This document shows positions 38,401-50,600 of a DNA stretch of 54,328 nt, piece after piece. Position 1 is the stretch's first letter, and each line of letters opens with the position of its first letter. Origin of the DNA: a virus. Location of the stretch: the IMG/VR virus record IMGVR_UViG_3300021602_000009, positions 1 through 54,328 of that record; one strand, written 5' to 3'. The position numbers and the translations under genes are program-made. Under the pieces are notes generated by a model. That model did not search any database. It was not told the DNA's origin and saw nothing but the letters and a program-made list of their open reading frames with translations.

Positions 38401-38791
38401 GGACTTCTCACAACAAGAAAGCAATGCCGTTGCGGTGGAGCTGATTACCCGTCCGATGTATAACGAGACAGACGAACAAAAACACCTGCAACGAATGATA
38501 CTAAGAGGATTGTATTTTGGAATGAATACCGACAACTCCGAAAGTAAACCGTTCATTTCGCTTTACGGGAGCAATGATGGGTTGAACTGCATAATGTTGC
38601 GGGGATTTGCAATGCCGGATGGTAACGACAAACAGGGACGGGATTACAAGGACTTTGATTTGGGACTGATGGCACAAACAGCATTCAGAACTTATGTACT
38701 TGCCTACAGCGCAGAACTGGAAGCAGACAGTCAGATTGATGGGATAGATATGGAGGTGAGTGTGAATTATAAGAATGAGAAAATGCGTTGA
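35477..38791 (+). CDS. Large beta-rich tail protein (tail tube/hub candidate)
   Basis: A 1104-aa protein from ATG 35477 (an upstream ATG at 35432 lies in the repeat and is not credible). The N-terminus (KKQIDIHGLSTTSLYKDGEY LSL) and VLKPVTPRKVVNT resemble the tail-hub proteins of Bacteroidetes podoviruses. The rest is beta-rich with many aromatic residues and no membrane segment or enzyme motif. By position after portal and before the internal proteins it should be the tail tube B or stabilising tail protein (T7 gp12, P22 gp10 type). It ends MEVSVNYKNEKMR. Confidence 0.6.
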   Translation: MKKQIDIHGLSTTSLYKDGEYLSLVNLRKKNGVLKPVTPRKVVNTLEDIYSYLFQHNLPQSDVPNLLGVRDGHVYLIGVTEPFTTVELTEVDEFKSMTQLGNLVNVLDKNGLKTLFWQNGAYNVYDIAFGGSQTDSLLGPVKVDLKVDGRNENGVRRVDYFESDSVVYGQVDYADWSLKVHVAERKNFAIGMFAKALSETKNLGYIHGYILACTAIELFDGSYILQSNPVLLGSAFVKDGYFNVNSNGVVLSWDSPEGRNPIFIPNYDNNTPDGNYMDSMNVYDFDHQTPETYSPYPNLFAYANNYYSAGRMSAGKMVSYISSNELKFKVNTNIDENYRNLIKSVSVFISSEISMYKMDSPDNTIERWNTTSTTYPENFFPKYKDNSDIIKEISNNQQFYKVHEIAFDDIKTTTENDGWVTIDLKGKLGENLKNQEPLPVDNFTHHDMVPNGQFVYNNKLHVWDYKQELFHGWPLNYFYANQGVGQFPAIHVHNAYNRQCWVRVKIKTETGISEVVRIMSGTSDEDMYSTNGILSYPDSRATEMTIYEKYQYETSGGGTIHNYTVVAQKTFKLTASDDQNFAYYIAPDLKPIALDSIATEIAAPTELNRTQIYRNGLKVSQVNNPFYYPADQTHTVGTGIIRNVATNAMRMSDGQFGQYPLYVFTTEGEYSFDTGTTIAYNRQSPASMVVAVSDIVCPTPYGVVFVGKRGVYLIQGQTVEYLSAQLEQLSPALNIGANQVNFWEFITTLKEILYDSLQNELIFVNDTNRNFVFNIDAKMWYRSTEKIDYAVQNTSPELMVSAQKEIVHTSDDIKVPAYSIPAYWSEINAEVGDIFPLIGVDCVVAKILEAGDVGYEAGIRKAYIMGATLSPGTWSDAVAYNFMGLIVPNSLVIGKIVQGGLSFPTTGSYWSVSSHLTNGISWSCDSNSLQETNKSTLLPYFSYAVVQNPKQWVAQVDVPAVYYEDGEIEIVETLKDFSQQESNAVAVELITRPMYNETDEQKHLQRMILRGLYFGMNTDNSESKPFISLYGSNDGLNCIMLRGFAMPDGNDKQGRDYKDFDLGLMAQTAFRTYVLAYSAELEADSQIDGIDMEVSVNYKNEKMR

Positions 38792-38793
38792 AA

Positions 38794-38831
38794 AACCCCT
38801 CCGCTTCGCTCGTCCCCTTCTTCGAGGGGAC
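38794..38831 (+). repeat. Palindromic repeat, family A, copy 5
   Basis: AACCCCTCCGCTTCGCTCG with the CCCCTTCTTCGAGGGG hairpin right after the tail-protein stop codon, followed by degenerate GTAGGTA and GTAAATA repeats to about 38885. Confidence 0.85.
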
Positions 38832-38910
38832 ATTAGTAGGTAGTAGGTAGTTAGTAGTTAGTAGTAAGAGATAGTAAATAGTAAATGAAAAAATAGTAAA
38901 TAAAAAAGAT

Positions 38911-39555
38911 ATGTTACCGTATTTACCAATGATAGCTTCGCTTGTTTCCAGTGGATATGGAGCGATAAAGGAAGGACAGCAACGTGCAGAAATGGCACAG
39001 GAACGTCAGAAATGGAATGCCGATAATGAATCACTGTACAATCAGGATTATTACGGTGATTATACCCAGCGTGCCGATGCACAGAATGTAATCAGGCAAA
39101 TGCGCGACCAGATTAAAAGTCAGGATAAGATTGACCAGAATGTGGCTGCGGTAACAGGAGAAAGTCCCGAAGCAATTAATGCCGGAAAAGAACGCCGGAA
39201 TAAAGCTATGACCGATGTGTATGCCAATTTAGGAGCAATGGGAGCAAACTACAAAGAACGTGCGAAAGACCGCTATATAGGACGCAAACAAGCCATGCAA
39301 GGAATGGAATACGACACGATGAACCAGAATGCAGGAAGTTCAAACAACTTGCTGTATAACGGACTTAGCAGTCTGGGGGAAACGGATTGGGCAAGCGTAG
39401 TTGGTGGTGGTAAGTCGGCAGTCGGCAGTAATGCAGACGGTAGTCATCATGACGGATTTGATACAAAAACAGGTATTCCATGGAGAAGTACTTCAATTAA
39501 GCCGGAAAAAGACATGACGCAAGTATCTTCATACGTGAATACAAAACCGTGGTAA
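38911..39555 (+). CDS. Internal virion (ejection) protein
   Basis: A 214-aa protein of the internal-protein type: a short hydrophobic start (LPYLPMIASLVSSGYGAIKE), then long amphipathic helices rich in Gln, Asn, Met and Arg (GQQRAEMAQERQKWNADNES), a pattern like T7 gp14 and P22 gp7. Such proteins leave the head with the DNA and help form the channel through the envelope. Its end contains a short Gly/Ser region with AVGSNADGSHHD, in which the heptamer repeats GTCGGCA are visible. Confidence 0.65.
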   Translation: MLPYLPMIASLVSSGYGAIKEGQQRAEMAQERQKWNADNESLYNQDYYGDYTQRADAQNVIRQMRDQIKSQDKIDQNVAAVTGESPEAINAGKERRNKAMTDVYANLGAMGANYKERAKDRYIGRKQAMQGMEYDTMNQNAGSSNNLLYNGLSSLGETDWASVVGGGKSAVGSNADGSHHDGFDTKTGIPWRSTSIKPEKDMTQVSSYVNTKPW

Positions 39556-39572
39556 CAATTAATAAAAACCCT

Positions 39573-39971
39573 ATGAAAGAACTATTGAGACGATTACAGA
39601 AGCAAATTACCGTATGGTTGGCAATACAGAAGTTGATGGTTGCGGTTAAGCTGTGCGCGAAAGTGCATAAGTTTGAAAGCAGAAATTGTGATAATCACCG
39701 TAAAGTACGTGCATGTGTTGGACTTATTGAGATGAATGTTCTCAACAAAAAAACAAAACAGGTAGAAATCAAGCAACGGTTATGGATAGTAACGCTTCGG
39801 AACTTTCAGAAGATGAAACGCAAAGGATGGTTACCAAAATACATGCGCTTTGATGAATACGGACGCAAATCGTTTTATGTGAGCAATCCGAACCGTACAT
39901 ACGCACAAGAGCAACAAGTACGCTTGTTTGCCAAAATAAAATACAAAGAACACTTAAAAGAGCAACCATGA
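39573..39971 (+). CDS. Basic protein of the ejection block, unknown
   Basis: A 132-aa strongly basic protein from ATG 39573 (a GTG at 39549 overlaps the previous gene). Its N-terminus is helical and hydrophobic (ELLRRLQKQITVWLAIQKLM) and the rest basic, with Cys residues at KLCAKVHK, NCDNHRK and ACVG. Its stop overlaps the start of the next gene (ATGA). The position suggests an internal or DNA-associated protein. No family is recognised. Confidence 0.55.
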   Translation: MKELLRRLQKQITVWLAIQKLMVAVKLCAKVHKFESRNCDNHRKVRACVGLIEMNVLNKKTKQVEIKQRLWIVTLRNFQKMKRKGWLPKYMRFDEYGRKSFYVSNPNRTYAQEQQVRLFAKIKYKEHLKEQP

Positions 39972-40483
39972 CAGTAATTTATCTATATACCCACGATTCG
40001 CTTCAAAAAGCGGTGAAGTTAGAAACTTCGCTACTGGCAGAGCGCAGACGTGTACAATTTAAAGACGGCACAAGCGAAGAAATGCTTGACGACCTGGTGA
40101 TGGACGAAGAATACGACGTGATGTTCCGCAAATTGTTTCTGGAAGCACACGCCGATGTACTCTCGCATATTTCGGTGAATTACCTGATGGACACACCAAC
40201 AGACCTTTCGCCCATGCTGAATGAATTCCAGGACTTTAGTCAGGACCGTGACTTTACGATATGGATGAACATGCACGAAGACTGGCCGAAACAATACCGG
40301 AAAAGTGTAGATATAAAATTGCAACAATACCTGACTGATTATATTTGCTACCGGTGGTTAGAAACAAAAAGCCCGAACGATGCACTGACATTCCGTAGTC
40401 GGTTAGAACCCACGATAGACGATGTGAAGAGTTTGTTGATTAGGAAGACGGTGCCGTTGAAACGATGGCCGAGTTTTCCGTGA
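39968..40483 (+). CDS. Hypothetical protein of the ejection block
   Basis: A 171-aa acidic, helical protein (TVIYLYTHDSLQKAVKLETS, then LVMDEEYDVMFRKLFLEAHA and LQQYLTDYICYRWLETKSPN). Its start overlaps the stop of the preceding basic protein by 4 bases, so they are translated together and could interact by charge. No family is recognised. Confidence 0.6.
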   Translation: MTVIYLYTHDSLQKAVKLETSLLAERRRVQFKDGTSEEMLDDLVMDEEYDVMFRKLFLEAHADVLSHISVNYLMDTPTDLSPMLNEFQDFSQDRDFTIWMNMHEDWPKQYRKSVDIKLQQYLTDYICYRWLETKSPNDALTFRSRLEPTIDDVKSLLIRKTVPLKRWPSFP

Positions 40484-40486
40484 CCC

Positions 40487-40592
40487 CTCCGAACCCTTCC
40501 CCCTTCGGGTACTTCCATTGAAAAGGGAAGATTTTGGAGAACAAGAAATATAAACCCTACCCCCTGCGGGTACTCCCCTTTAAAAGTGGAGA
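40487..40592 (+). repeat. Two palindromic repeats, family B
   Basis: Two copies (about 40487-40530, degenerate, and 40557-40590) of CCCCT/CCCCTGCGGGTACTCCCCTT fill the gap before the next gene. A reading frame runs through them, but its start at TTG 40534 is not credible. Confidence 0.7.
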
Positions 40593-40608
40593 TTTAAAAA
40601 TAAGTACC

Positions 40609-41679
40609 ATGCCAAACACAGCAGATATATACCAGCAACAACTACAAGCACAGCAGCAAAATAACAGCGCACTTGCCGACCAGTACAAGTCGCAGGCAGA
40701 CGCTATACAAAATCAACTGAGTACATTACCCGGTTTCGATTCTAAGAAAGCATGGCAGGATTACCAGACAGGCGGAAAACCGATGCTGGAAGCGATAATG
40801 AGTAATTATCAGAAGCCTGTACCAACGCTAACGCCCGAACAAGAACAAAAAGCGAAGTATGGATCAGCCTTAACCGATACAATGAGCACATTGGCAGAGA
40901 TGTTTGCAAGCGGACAAGGTGCCATGGTGCGTAACCGTGCCAATGATCCAACCAGCACTCAAACCACCAATGCGCGACTGCAAGCCTTACAGGACAAATA
41001 CAAAAATGACCTGATGCAGTACAACCATATAAACTCCAATGTACAACTGCAAGATTGGGGACAAGCCCGACAAGATGCGAAGTACGAAAGCGAAAAACAG
41101 TACAACAATCTGTTTGCACAACTGAAACAAGCACGAGCACAGGAAGCAGCAGCCCGAAAAGCAGCAGAAACAGCGCAGAAGGAGGGAATTGATTATGGAT
41201 TGAAGAAAGACGCGCAGGATGAAACCAAAAACTATCATAACAAATCGCTATCCATTGAGCAACAGAAAGCAAATAAGGAGAAAACGGATAAGTTTTCAGG
41301 AATTATTATAAATGCTCATCCTTCAGACCCAAAAGGACAGATTGATGAAACAGGTAACAAAGTAATTCAATATCATTTGACAAAACCCGCTATACAAAAC
41401 ATAGCCGGTACAGCACAACAAGATGCTGAATTCATGGCACAAGATACAGATAAGAATTCCCCATTGTACGGTAAAATAATGGTTGATAAGCAAAGTATAC
41501 TTGGAGTACCAACAAAAGGACTTACTACCGATGAAGAATTGGCACGAATGTATAGAAAATATCGATATGATAAAGGTTTTGCGCCAAAAACAGAAGCAAT
41601 ACAAACACCATATTTATTACCGGAATTAAAGAACATAGGGAAACAACAGGGAAAAGGAAAAACAATATCTAATTTCTAA
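40609..41679 (+). CDS. Internal virion protein with long coiled coil
   Basis: A 356-aa protein from ATG 40609. The first two-thirds are helical and Gln/Ala/Lys-rich (QQQLQAQQQNNSALADQYKS, then LKQARAQEAAARKAAETAQK), typical of podovirus ejection proteins; the last third is a mixed domain (AGTAQQDAEFMAQDTDKNSP, then LTTDEELARMYRKYRYDKGF). It directly precedes the giant gene and should be part of the set delivered into the cell. The start is chosen after the palindromic repeats. Confidence 0.65.
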   Translation: MPNTADIYQQQLQAQQQNNSALADQYKSQADAIQNQLSTLPGFDSKKAWQDYQTGGKPMLEAIMSNYQKPVPTLTPEQEQKAKYGSALTDTMSTLAEMFASGQGAMVRNRANDPTSTQTTNARLQALQDKYKNDLMQYNHINSNVQLQDWGQARQDAKYESEKQYNNLFAQLKQARAQEAAARKAAETAQKEGIDYGLKKDAQDETKNYHNKSLSIEQQKANKEKTDKFSGIIINAHPSDPKGQIDETGNKVIQYHLTKPAIQNIAGTAQQDAEFMAQDTDKNSPLYGKIMVDKQSILGVPTKGLTTDEELARMYRKYRYDKGFAPKTEAIQTPYLLPELKNIGKQQGKGKTISNF

Positions 41680-41689
41680 ACAATAAGCT

Positions 41690-44600
41690 ATGCCAACGAA
41701 CGACAAAGTACAAGCATTATACGACCAACTAACTACTGACGGTTACAATTTAGGTGATTACAATACATTTGCCACAAAGTTAGACAATCCTGAAAAAGTA
41801 AAATCACTTTATGAAGGAATAACCAAAGACGGCTATAATGTTGGTGATTTTGATACTTTCAGTTCAAAGATAGGAAGTGCGCCCATGACACGGCCACAAG
41901 AACAAAGCTACGCACTTACTCCCGAAATTAAACAAGGGATTGATATTGGCAATGGTGGAAGCGTGAAAGATGCACAGGGAAATGTATCGACACCATATCC
42001 AAGAAAAGGGACGATAGATTCAACTTCAATAAATACACCGAGCGTGGAAATTCCAGCAAGTGAACTTCCACAAGATAATAATCGAATTGTAATACCTACG
42101 CTTGATTATGGAGTTAAGCCATTACAAAACGATGCTATAAAACCATTACAGGATTACCAACCTATAAAACTTGCAACACAAAAAGAAGCAATTAATCCAA
42201 CCAATAACCCAAAAATAGACGTAAATAAACCTGCACAGGTAAAATCACGTAATTGGGATCAACGTATTTTGGACAGTGCAATACAATCAGTAAACTCATT
42301 AGGAGGTGGAGTTGAAGGCGCAATAGGTGATTATTATCAGAAGATGCAGGATATTTGGGGATTTGATTGGATGGGAAAACTTGCGGACAAATTTAGTTTA
42401 GCTTCAGCCGAAGTCAACGAAGGAGCAAAAGATTTCAAAAAAAACAATCCAGAAGAAGGACTTCCCGAAATGATTGGAGGTATTTTACCAATGGCAGCAG
42501 CTACAGTAGCCGATGTATATACCGGTGGAGCGTTAACCCCTGCCATAATGGGAACATTTGGAGTAAGTGGTTATGGTGATGGTATTCGGATGTATGACGA
42601 CATAAAATCAGCCAATGGCGAACAAGGAGACGATTTAGCGCGAACCGGTGCAGGATTAGGATATTCAGCCGTGATGCTGGGTACTATGAACGCACTCACT
42701 AAATTTGGAGTAGGAGGAGTTCAGAAACTTGCCAAAAGTGCAGTACTTCCCGAAATAATCAGCAATGTATTCAAATCAAGCCCTAAAGCCTTTGAAGGAG
42801 GAGCAAAAGAACTATTTGAAGCATACGCCAAAGCACAACCAAGTATTGCCGGTCAACTTTTGAAGAACGGAGTACACAGTGTAGCCACAATGGAAGGAAT
42901 GGAACTTTCAAAAATGGGAATTAATGCGCTTATCGGACAAAAACAAACCCTGAAAGACTGGACAAATACAGCCACAAGTGCTGCTGTTTCAGGACTTTTA
43001 TTTACAGCCGTTGCACCTTTCTCTATCAAATATGCCAACGATGCCAATTTAGCACGTATAATGGCACAGAAAGAAGTTACCATAGCAATGGACGGTAAGA
43101 ATCCGATAGAACTTATTCCAACCAAAAACGGAATGCAAGGACGTACACCGGACAATAAACTGGTAAAAGTAACACCGGAAATGGAAAACAATTCATTTAC
43201 CATTGAATCTAACCATTTTATTGATTTATTGAAGCAATTCAAACAAAGTAAAACGGTTGATCCAAACTTAGAACGCAATGTATTCTCCAATCGTGTAGCC
43301 GGAGTATTGAAAAACTTCATTACCGATAAAGGAAATATACAAGTTGCGGTAGATGAGCAGGGAAATAAACTATATATTTCGGGAAAAGACGAAAATGGCA
43401 ATTTGATTGGAGTAAATGGAAGTGGTGAAGTCCAGCCTATACCAGAAAATGCAAAGATTGAATCAGCACCAGTTGGAGATGTTCACGAATCCATAATGGC
43501 TGAATATGATAAGCAGCAGAAAAATGGGGACAAAAGGGACAACAGCGACGTTTTACAAAACGCATTGCCCGACGGTACTGATAATATGGAAAGTATAGTG
43601 AACCCCACTATACCCGAAGACATAGACCCTATCAATCCAACTTCGCATGTACAAGTTGGAATTGAAACCTTACAAACTCAACAGGCAATGGAAAAGGCGT
43701 TGGAAGGTATGGATTTTACTTTTGACCCGAAAGTGGCAGAATTAGACCCGCAAGAACAACACGCCATTTTATTACAAGTATTGGAAGATGAAAAACTGAG
43801 CGATGAACAAAAACAATCCATATCCGATTATTTAAACAGTGTTGCGGTAAGCAAACAGTTACATGCACAAAGGCAAATAGCCAGAAACAATCAACTACAG
43901 TTTGTCAATGATGAATTACGCGGTAGTGTAAATCAAAAGACCGGCACGTTGGTAAGAGCAAACATAAAAGGAGATGAAAATGCACAAAATGTGTTTGTAA
44001 CAGGTGGATTAGCCATAAAAACAACCCCTCCCCCTTCGGGTACTCCCCTTGAAACAAGTGGAGAATTGAGAGAGTTTGAAGTTGACCCTGAAAATTCTGA
44101 CGAAACAATTTTTTATAAAACCGGAAGAAAAAACGCTAACGGCACACCCGAAGTATTACCCACTACTATTGACAATTTGGAAGTAGTGGACCAATCTGAT
44201 TTAGAACAAACCATAAGCGAAACACAGGCAGCGTGGAATGACCATTTCCAAAAACAAGATAATGGAATAGATGCTGCGGTACAAGAATACTTTGCACCAA
44301 CGACCTCCCCTAACCCCTCCCAAGGAGGGGAACAAAACCAAGACCCATTGCAAGGAATTTCCAGCGGTGATACGGTGAACTACATTGATGATAATGGCGA
44401 CCAACAAAGCGGAATTATTCAGATTGATCCGGTATTAAGGCAAGAAGGGAAAGTATTTATTAATGATGAGGAGTGGCCGATGGAGAATGTGTTACCAAAA
44501 CAAAGCCAAGAGCCAAGTGCCAAGAGCCAAGATTCTGTGGACAATGGTGACGTTGCGGACAATAAGCAACAACCAACTTCACAATATCCCGAATTACAAG

Positions 44601-47600
44601 ATGGTACGCCTGATTTCAATAACATGACCGATGAACAGGTTATCAACTATACTCGTGAAACCAAAGGAGAAGAAGCAGCAAACGCCTTAGTTCAACGACA
44701 AGTAAAACGCCTACAAGGACAAATATCCGAAAATCAACGTGCTACAGCCAAGCACACCGAAGATACAAACAAACTACTTGCAAAGAGTAAAACAATGCAA
44801 GAGGACAACGCTATTGAAGCCAAACAAGCAGCCAAAGCTATAGCATTGAAAGAAGAATTTACTACTTTGAGTACTAAGTTAGCAGAAATGCAAACCTATT
44901 TACCGAAAGTAGAAGCACCTGCACCGGTTGAAACTCCACAACAAGCACCGAAATTACGCCCTGAAATTGCTCAACTGCAAAAAGAAGAAGCGGAACGGAA
45001 AGCGAAAGAAGAAGCAGTAAGCAGTAAGCAGTCAGCAGTCAGCAGTGAAGAACCAAAACCTATTGAAAGTGCAATAAATGATGAGAATCCAGCAATTTCA
45101 GGAGAAAAGAACAAAATAAATACCCCATTCCAACAACGCCAAAACAATTTGGGCGATTACGTTGACATGGAAGATTATATCCTTAGAGCAATAGCCGGAG
45201 GATTGAAATTCAAATGGAAAACGGACGGAGTAAAAAAAGGCATGGCCGATGAATTAGGATTTGGAGATAAAGTAGGAGAAAGACGAAATTATTTAAACCT
45301 GATTGACGAAAAGAACGGAATTACCCCACAAGACTTTGCTCACAACATTTGGAATGAGTATGGAGAAGATGGCAACGCAGGAGAAATACCCGGAGTTCGG
45401 AATATGACCGACCAGGACATACTGAATTTAGTGCATGATGTATTACGTGCTACCAAGAGCAATACAAGCGCATTGGAACAAGCCGAAGCCAAACGGAATA
45501 ATTTTGAACTAACCCCCGAAGATTACGGAATTTATGATAGCCTTACTCCACAAGAAATCAATTATCTGGAACAAATACCCGATGATATATTGGAATCTTA
45601 TTTGGGAATTACTAACTTTACGCCCGAACAATTAGATTATGTAACTAATTTACAAAACGAATATGGCAAAACTAACGACCAATCAGCGAATTCAAGCCCA
45701 AGTGAACGCAATCAAGGACTTGAGAGCGAAGAATCAATCCAATCTGGACAAAGCAATAGACAAGAGGTTGTCGAACAAAAATTCTTGACAGAAAAGGAGT
45801 TTATAAAACAATACCTTTTAGATTATATTGATAAAAACGGAATTTCAGAACAAGATTTTGAAGATTCAGATTCGTATGATGATATTTTCAACGAAGCATC
45901 TGACACTTATCCTGAATATATTACCGAACTTAAAAATACAGGTAAGCTGCAAGAATGGTTTGATAGCGCAAAATTGGGTGATAAAATTTCCATACGAAAA
46001 GGAACTGAAACAGCAGGTTTTGAAGTAAATGATTTTGTTGATACTAATAAAGAAAAAAACGATTCCAAAGCAAAGCGAGAAGAAGAAAAGAAAGCAGAAC
46101 AAGAAAGATTATTTAAAAGTATTGGGATTGATAAAAAGTCAAACAACCAACCTAAAGAACCAGTTTTATCTCAACCTCAACTCGATACCCAAGAACTCGA
46201 TACCTACATAGCCGAACAAGACCACAATACCAACCCTACTGACAAACAGAAGGAAACAGGCATTTACCCGAAAGCCCGTGTAAACCTACAGCACCACAAT
46301 ATAACCATTGAAACGCTGAAAGGTACCGAACGTTCAGGGATTGACGAAGGCGGTCAGAAATGGAGCGTAACCATGCAAAATCACTACGGTGAGTTAGATG
46401 GTACAGTTGGTTATGATAATGATCCGATTGATGTGTTTATTGGTCCGAATCCAAAACAAGGGGAAATCTTTGTTGTGGATCAGATTTTGCCCGATGGTTC
46501 ATTCGATGAATCAAAGGTAATGTTAGGTTTTGACAGTGCCGAAGAAGCCAAGGCAGCTTATATGAGTAATTATTCCGAAGGATGGGACGGTTTTGGCTCA
46601 ATTACTCCTGCCGGTGATAACTTCAAGGCATGGTTGTATGATGGCAAGAAACAAAAGAAACCTTTTGCAGAATATGTGGGGACACCGAAGGCGGTTGAAA
46701 CTTCCGGGGACAATGGAGATGTTGCAGACAATAAAACACAACTCACCCCTTCCGAACGTTACGACAATGCCACAACACCCGAAGAACGCCACGCGGCAGC
46801 GGTGGAGATAGTGCAAGCGTTGGAAAAGACCTTGCATGTAGGCACAACACCGGCACAGGTATTGAAAAGTACCGACGAGTTTATGTCAACGCTCAAAACG
46901 CATATATCCGATGCTGAATACCAAAAAGCAGAGCAATACCTTGCCAGCGGACAAAAATTAGCTGCGGTACGTTTAGGCGGAAAGATACTGATAAACATGG
47001 AGCATAACTTCGATGCCAAAGTATTGACCGAATCGTACATGCACGAAACAGCACACAAAGCCTTTGATGTAGCGTTTCGTGGTGAAGATTTAAGCAACCT
47101 CGACATACCAAACATTCAGGATTATATCCCTTCTGTATATTGGGGCGAAGATAACGCCATGAAAGCCACGGAAGTAGTAGCGCATTATGTAGAAGAATTA
47201 TTGAATAAATATACTCCAGAACAGATAAAAAATGGAGAAATAGACTTATCTTTGTTGAACGAAGATGTGCAATATATTGTTACCAAAACATTAAACAAAC
47301 TTACCAATGGAAAAATTGATAGTATCGGACAAGAACGGTTCAATGACCTTAGAAGTATATCCGCAAGTGATAGAGGAATACAAGCGGACGGACACAGCGG
47401 GAAAAACGATGTGGGAGAAACTGGAGATAGTAAACCAGATAACGGAAAGCCTGGGACTGAGCCAAGGTTCACCAACGGAAAAATAATATCCAAAACAAAA
47501 ACACCAATTGGAACGGAAGTAAAAGTAAAATATAAAACTCCAATAGGTGCAGAAACAAAGATATTCTATACCGATGGCGAAATACCAATGACGTTTAATA

Positions 47601-50600
47601 CAGAAGCGGACATTGACAAATTTAAAGAATCTTTAAGCGGACAAGTACAAAGTGAAATTAAGCCTGAAACCGAACGCGAAAGAATCCTACGTGAAAAGTT
47701 AGACAAACTTCGTGGTAAATTAGGAATCAATGAAAAACCGGAATATAAAATATCCGAACCTACAGGAAAACTCGATGATACTGGACAACTCGTTTCAGAC
47801 AACATATCAATCGGGAAAGACATCCCGCAAGGAGAAACCTTTGCAGAATGGCAAAAAAGCAAACTCCCTGAATGGACGGACTATGCGCTCCAAATAGTAA
47901 ATAAAGTAGCCAATAAGCAATATCTGGAACAAATGGATTTGCAGGATTTGGCAACCATTTACAATGCTGCGGTTAGAAATAATTATCAAGGGTGGGAACA
48001 AAGTGACATAAACGATGTTGTTTCTATACTTGTTCATAACAATATATTCAGGGTAAGAGATGAAGCAGAACGCAAAAGATATGAAAATATCTACCGTGCG
48101 ATTAAAAACCTTCAACCTGAATTCAAACGCCTTGACAGCGAAACAACCGATTTAGCCCTTGACATTACGGAAATGTTGTTTGAGGACGGTGATGTATCGT
48201 TCCCTGATTATTCGGCGCGGATGATTGAAGCCATGGGCGAAGGAATCAAACCGTATTTAAGCGGATTTTATGAACTTTCGAGAGTAAGCGTACCACAAGA
48301 AGGCATGACACCGGCTGCGGAAGTAGCCAATTTCGATATTAAAAACTTTAATCACAAAGAATATGTATCTAATCGACCAAGAAACAGCCAACCAAATAGC
48401 ACTCCAGCCAATGAAGTACGACCAGATGCAGACCTTATTCCAGTCAACGGAGCCGGAAGCGGAAGCATGGGAAGCAGAAGCCCGAAAAGTGGTGGAAAAA
48501 CAGTCGGACAGCCAAGTGGCAAGAGCCGTGGTGATTTACAGCCCACTTTATTTGGAGAACAAAGCGATAACGAATTATTGCCAACAGAATCCGCAGTTGA
48601 GAAACCAGCTACCGGAGATACTGACGGCAGAGGAAATGGCATTGATAGCCCAGAAAGACATCTTTTTGACGGAGGAACAAGTGAATCAGGTCATCAAGAT
48701 AACGTTGGATTACCAGAAACGTTTAAAGAGCGCACAGCCCGAAAAATAATAGAACAGCGAAACGCTGAATATATTCCGGTACAACTCATGGACGAAGCCA
48801 ACGTGCGTGAAACATTGCCGTTATTACTTCCCGAACAACAAGACGACGTATTAAAAGCCGAAAACCGTTTCTTTGGTGAGCAACACAAAACAAACGAAGC
48901 AGCGCACGGAAAAGGTATGTTATTTACCAATGGCACCGGCACCGGAAAAACCTACACCGGATTAGGCATTGCCAAACGCTTCGACAAGCAAGGAAAGAAA
49001 AACATACTTATTGTAGTACCCAGCGAAGCCAAAATAGGTGATTGGGTACAGGACGGTCAGAATATAGGACTATCCATTACTCCGCTTACTTCCACCAAAG
49101 ATGCCGGACAAAACGCAGTCATTACCACGTATGCCAATTTCAGAGCCAATGACGCGCTGAAGGATCGTGATTTTGATTTGGTCATGTACGACGAAAGCCA
49201 CCGATTGATGGAAGAAAAAAGCGGTGCCACTTCAAGTACCACCAATGCACACTACGGACATTCAAATGTATCGGAATGGCAAGCGTTTAACCGGTTACAA
49301 TCCATCAATCCGGCTTATCAGGAAATTGAAGCGTTGTATGAACAAATACGCACAGCAAGGGACAAAAGACCGTTGGAAGAAAAAGTACTTCAACTGCAAA
49401 AAGCCTATAATCAAAACGTAAAACTGGTATTACAGGAACGCGCCAAACGTGCTTATGAAAACACGAAAGTAGTATTTTTGAGTGCCACACCGTTCAAAGG
49501 ACATTTCAACCTGAAATATGCTAACGGTTCGCTGTTCGATTGGGGCAATGAAACCATTACCAACGGACGCGGCAGCCGTGTAAATCCAGAAGCACAATTC
49601 TATCTAAATAACTTTGGCAGTGCTTACGAATGGAAGTTCCATCGTTTGCAAAAGAAACAAAACTCCAATGCCGAAGCCGTGGCGATGCAGGAAATTGAAT
49701 TCTCACAGCGATTAATGGCACAAGGGGCAATGAGTGGCCGAGCAATTGAAAGCGATAAGGATTATTCGCGTGAATTCCCATTGGTAGCGTTGGACAAAGC
49801 CGAAGTATTTAATCAGGCATTAAACGAAATCTATTCGGACGAATTCGGAGAACTGAGCGAAGCAGCGCACAAAGTATTCAACGATTACAACTACACCACC
49901 AAGCTGTTTGAATCGCTCAAAGCATCTATGAACATACAGCGCATTCAGGATCATTTGGATTTAGGACGTAAAGTAATAGTTTTCCACCGCCGGAAGCAAG
50001 CCAATGTATTACCACCGTTTCAGTCGATATTAGACCAGACACGCCAATTGGCAGACCAATATGTTTCGGAAGCAGTAGAAACCAACGATATAGCCAAAAA
50101 GGCAGAGTTGATACACAAAGCCAATGAAATGCGGAAGAAGTCAGAACAGTTTGAAACAAAATACGCTGACTTACTGACATACGAACAAACATTGAACTAT
50201 GATCCGTCCATTACGCAGATAAACGAAGCATTCCCCGGACAAGTAGTAAGCATGAATGGTGATACGCCCAAAAAAGACAAATCGAAGAACGTAGCCCTGT
50301 TTAATGACGACAATTCGGGAAAGAACATTATCGTGGTACAGGAAGAAGCCGGAAAAGAAGGTATTTCGTTACACGATACGACAGGAAAACACCAGCGGGT
50401 ACTCATTAGTCTTTCGTTACCTATTTCGAGCACCACAGCCCTGCAAATTGAGGGACGGCCATATCGTATCGGTAATGAATCGGACGCAATCTTTGAATAT
50501 CCGTTGTTAGGATTAGATCAGGAAATATCCGATTTTGGACAGAAGATAAACAAAAAGCTATCCACTACCGAAAATTTAGCCATTGGCGATCAGGCGCGTG

